Below are positions 5,275 to 5,844 of a stretch of 5,844 nt of DNA, piece after piece (within the stretch, counting starts at the first letter, position 1; the number at the start of each line of letters is the position of its first letter). The notes beneath the pieces were generated by a model. The model made no database searches and had not been told where the DNA came from. It was given only the letters and a program-made list of their open reading frames with translations. The stretch is from contig CAYPZI010000163.1 in assembly GCA_964415185.1 (NCBI GenBank), positions 1 through 5,844 of the forward strand. Direction: 5' to 3'. The DNA comes from CAYVBJ01 sp964415185 (GTDB lineage Bacteria; Bacteroidota; Rhodothermia; Balneolales; Balneolaceae). A program made the translations under genes and the position numbers.

Positions 5275-5694
5275 CTATTTGCCGGATATAAACGATAATC
5301 CATGCCGGAGCATTTTGCTGAGTGTTTCATGGTATTTGTTTCCGAGCTTATCTTTAATTTCATTTTCGGCTTCGGTAACAGCCGTTTCGACATCCAAAGC
5401 CAGCCGCTCACCTTTTTTTGTGAGCCTGATTGCTACCGATTTCCCGTTTTGAATCCTTTTTACGAGCTCCTTTTTTTCCATTTTATCAATAAATCGGGTT
5501 ACCGTGGAAGGGGCTAAAAAAAACTGATCCGAAATATCCTTTTGCGAAATCTCGCCGGCATCGTGGGCTCTGATCAATATCAGGGCATAAGAAGTTGTAA
5601 ATCCAAACTGTTTAACTTTCCGGTCAATCAGGCTTGATACCTGACGCGCAAATGCATTTGACGCTATATAAAGATTTTCTGAAAGCAGATCCAT
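5275..5694 (-). CDS. MarR-family winged-helix transcriptional regulator
   Basis: This 139-residue cytosolic protein is of standard MarR length and probably acts as a dimer. N- and C-terminal helices (about 1-30 and 100-137) form the dimer interface. The winged helix-turn-helix spans about 34-96, with helix 50-58 (SQKDISDQF), the recognition helix APSTVTRFIDKMEKK (61-75) and the wing up to LTKKG (91-95). The usual wing Asp and Arg (DxR) are N83 and K85 here. There is no Cys, so thiol-based OhrR-type sensing is ruled out; a small-molecule ligand is more likely but unknown. The start ATG at 5694 lies about 17 bases after a TAnnTTTG box. A 15-base inverted repeat covers the -33 region, so autorepression is probable. 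The microORF and GNAT gene downstream on the same strand are candidate targets. Confidence 0.93.
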   Translation of the reverse strand: MDLLSENLYIASNAFARQVSSLIDRKVKQFGFTTSYALILIRAHDAGEISQKDISDQFFLAPSTVTRFIDKMEKKELVKRIQNGKSVAIRLTKKGERLALDVETAVTEAENEIKDKLGNKYHETLSKMLRHGLSFISGK

Positions 5695-5711
5695 ATCTAA
5701 AATTGTATGTG

Positions 5712-5743
5712 CAAATATATACTAATTTTTTTCTTTAAGAAAA
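5712..5743 (-). promoter_or_regulatory. MarR promoter, TAnnTTTG type
   Basis: On the minus strand TATATTTG (5712-5719) matches the Bacteroidota -7 consensus exactly. Twenty bases upstream lies TTTT (5740-5743), a partial match to the -33 TTTG. The leader to the ATG at 5694 would be only about a dozen bases. Confidence 0.5.
5729..5743. promoter_or_regulatory. Probable MarR operator, TTTTCTT-T-AAGAAAA
   Basis: A perfect 15-base inverted repeat with one central base overlaps the -33 element of the MarR promoter. It lies inside a looser 30-base symmetric stretch (5720-5749, beginning TACT and ending AGTA). MarR dimers typically bind palindromes of 15-20 bases across their own promoter. A/T-rich DNA makes chance symmetry more likely, so this is moderate. 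Confidence 0.5.
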
Positions 5744-5783
5744 TAAGTATTTAGCGGCTCTAATCGAACAAGCTGACGCTGAA

Positions 5784-5826
5784 TCCCGACGCGTCGGGAG
5801 AAAAGCACCGGACTACGCTGTCAGGT
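5784..5826. repeat. Double-hairpin interspersed element at right edge
   Basis: The first stem is the perfect 16-base palindrome TCCCGACGCGTCGGGA (5784-5799). The second is ACCGGAC (5807-5813) pairing with GTCAGGT (5820-5826), six of seven pairs, around a 6-base loop. The first has the same arms as the palindrome at 16-33. No T-run follows, so neither is a standard terminator. The remaining bases up to 5844 hold no recognisable gene. Confidence 0.5.
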
Positions 5827-5844
5827 CGCTAATCACATACTTAA

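Overview
The window looks like chromosomal DNA from the Bacteroidota/Balneolota/Rhodothermota side of the tree; this is an inference of moderate confidence. The base composition is moderate, most starts lack a Shine-Dalgarno sequence, two promoters match the Bacteroidota-type -7 box TAnnTTTG, and the GNAT protein belongs to a family I associate with that group. Nothing fixes a genus. Five standard protein genes are present, plus two short reading frames that conventional gene calling would miss. I see no rRNA, tRNA, CRISPR array, transposase or phage gene.

Layout. Positions 1-275 hold no gene, only a small palindrome and a degenerate copy of an intergenic repeat. A YhdH/AcuI-type NADPH-dependent reductase (276-1274, +) converges almost end to end with a single-domain CheY-like response regulator (1281-1691, -). 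The 397 bases at 1692-2088 separate the regulator from a divergent transport unit. Their right half carries a TAnnTTTG promoter flanked and overlapped by three dyad symmetries. The transport unit is a previously unmarked 35-residue single-span membrane peptide (2089-2196, +) followed by a PutP-like sodium:solute symporter (2226-3701, +). The convergent gap 3702-3942 is built of degenerate dispersed repeats. On the minus strand, a MarR-family regulator (5275-5694), a 27-codon frame that reads as a bare signal peptide (5157-5240) and a large GNAT-fold protein (3943-5073) follow one another in one direction and may form an operon. The right edge (5784-5826) has a double-hairpin element whose palindrome shares its arms with the one at the left edge.

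How the genes may work together. The clearest functional unit is the symporter with its small membrane peptide behind an operator-rich promoter. The symporter aligns closely with the Na+/proline carrier PutP, but lacks the Asp that PutP uses for Na+ in transmembrane segment 2. MarR probably represses its own promoter, since a 15-base inverted repeat covers the -33 region, and may control the GNAT gene. No histidine kinase lies in the window, so the response regulator is an orphan here. The most novel-looking item is the small peptide/symporter pair, together with the odd start region of the symporter.
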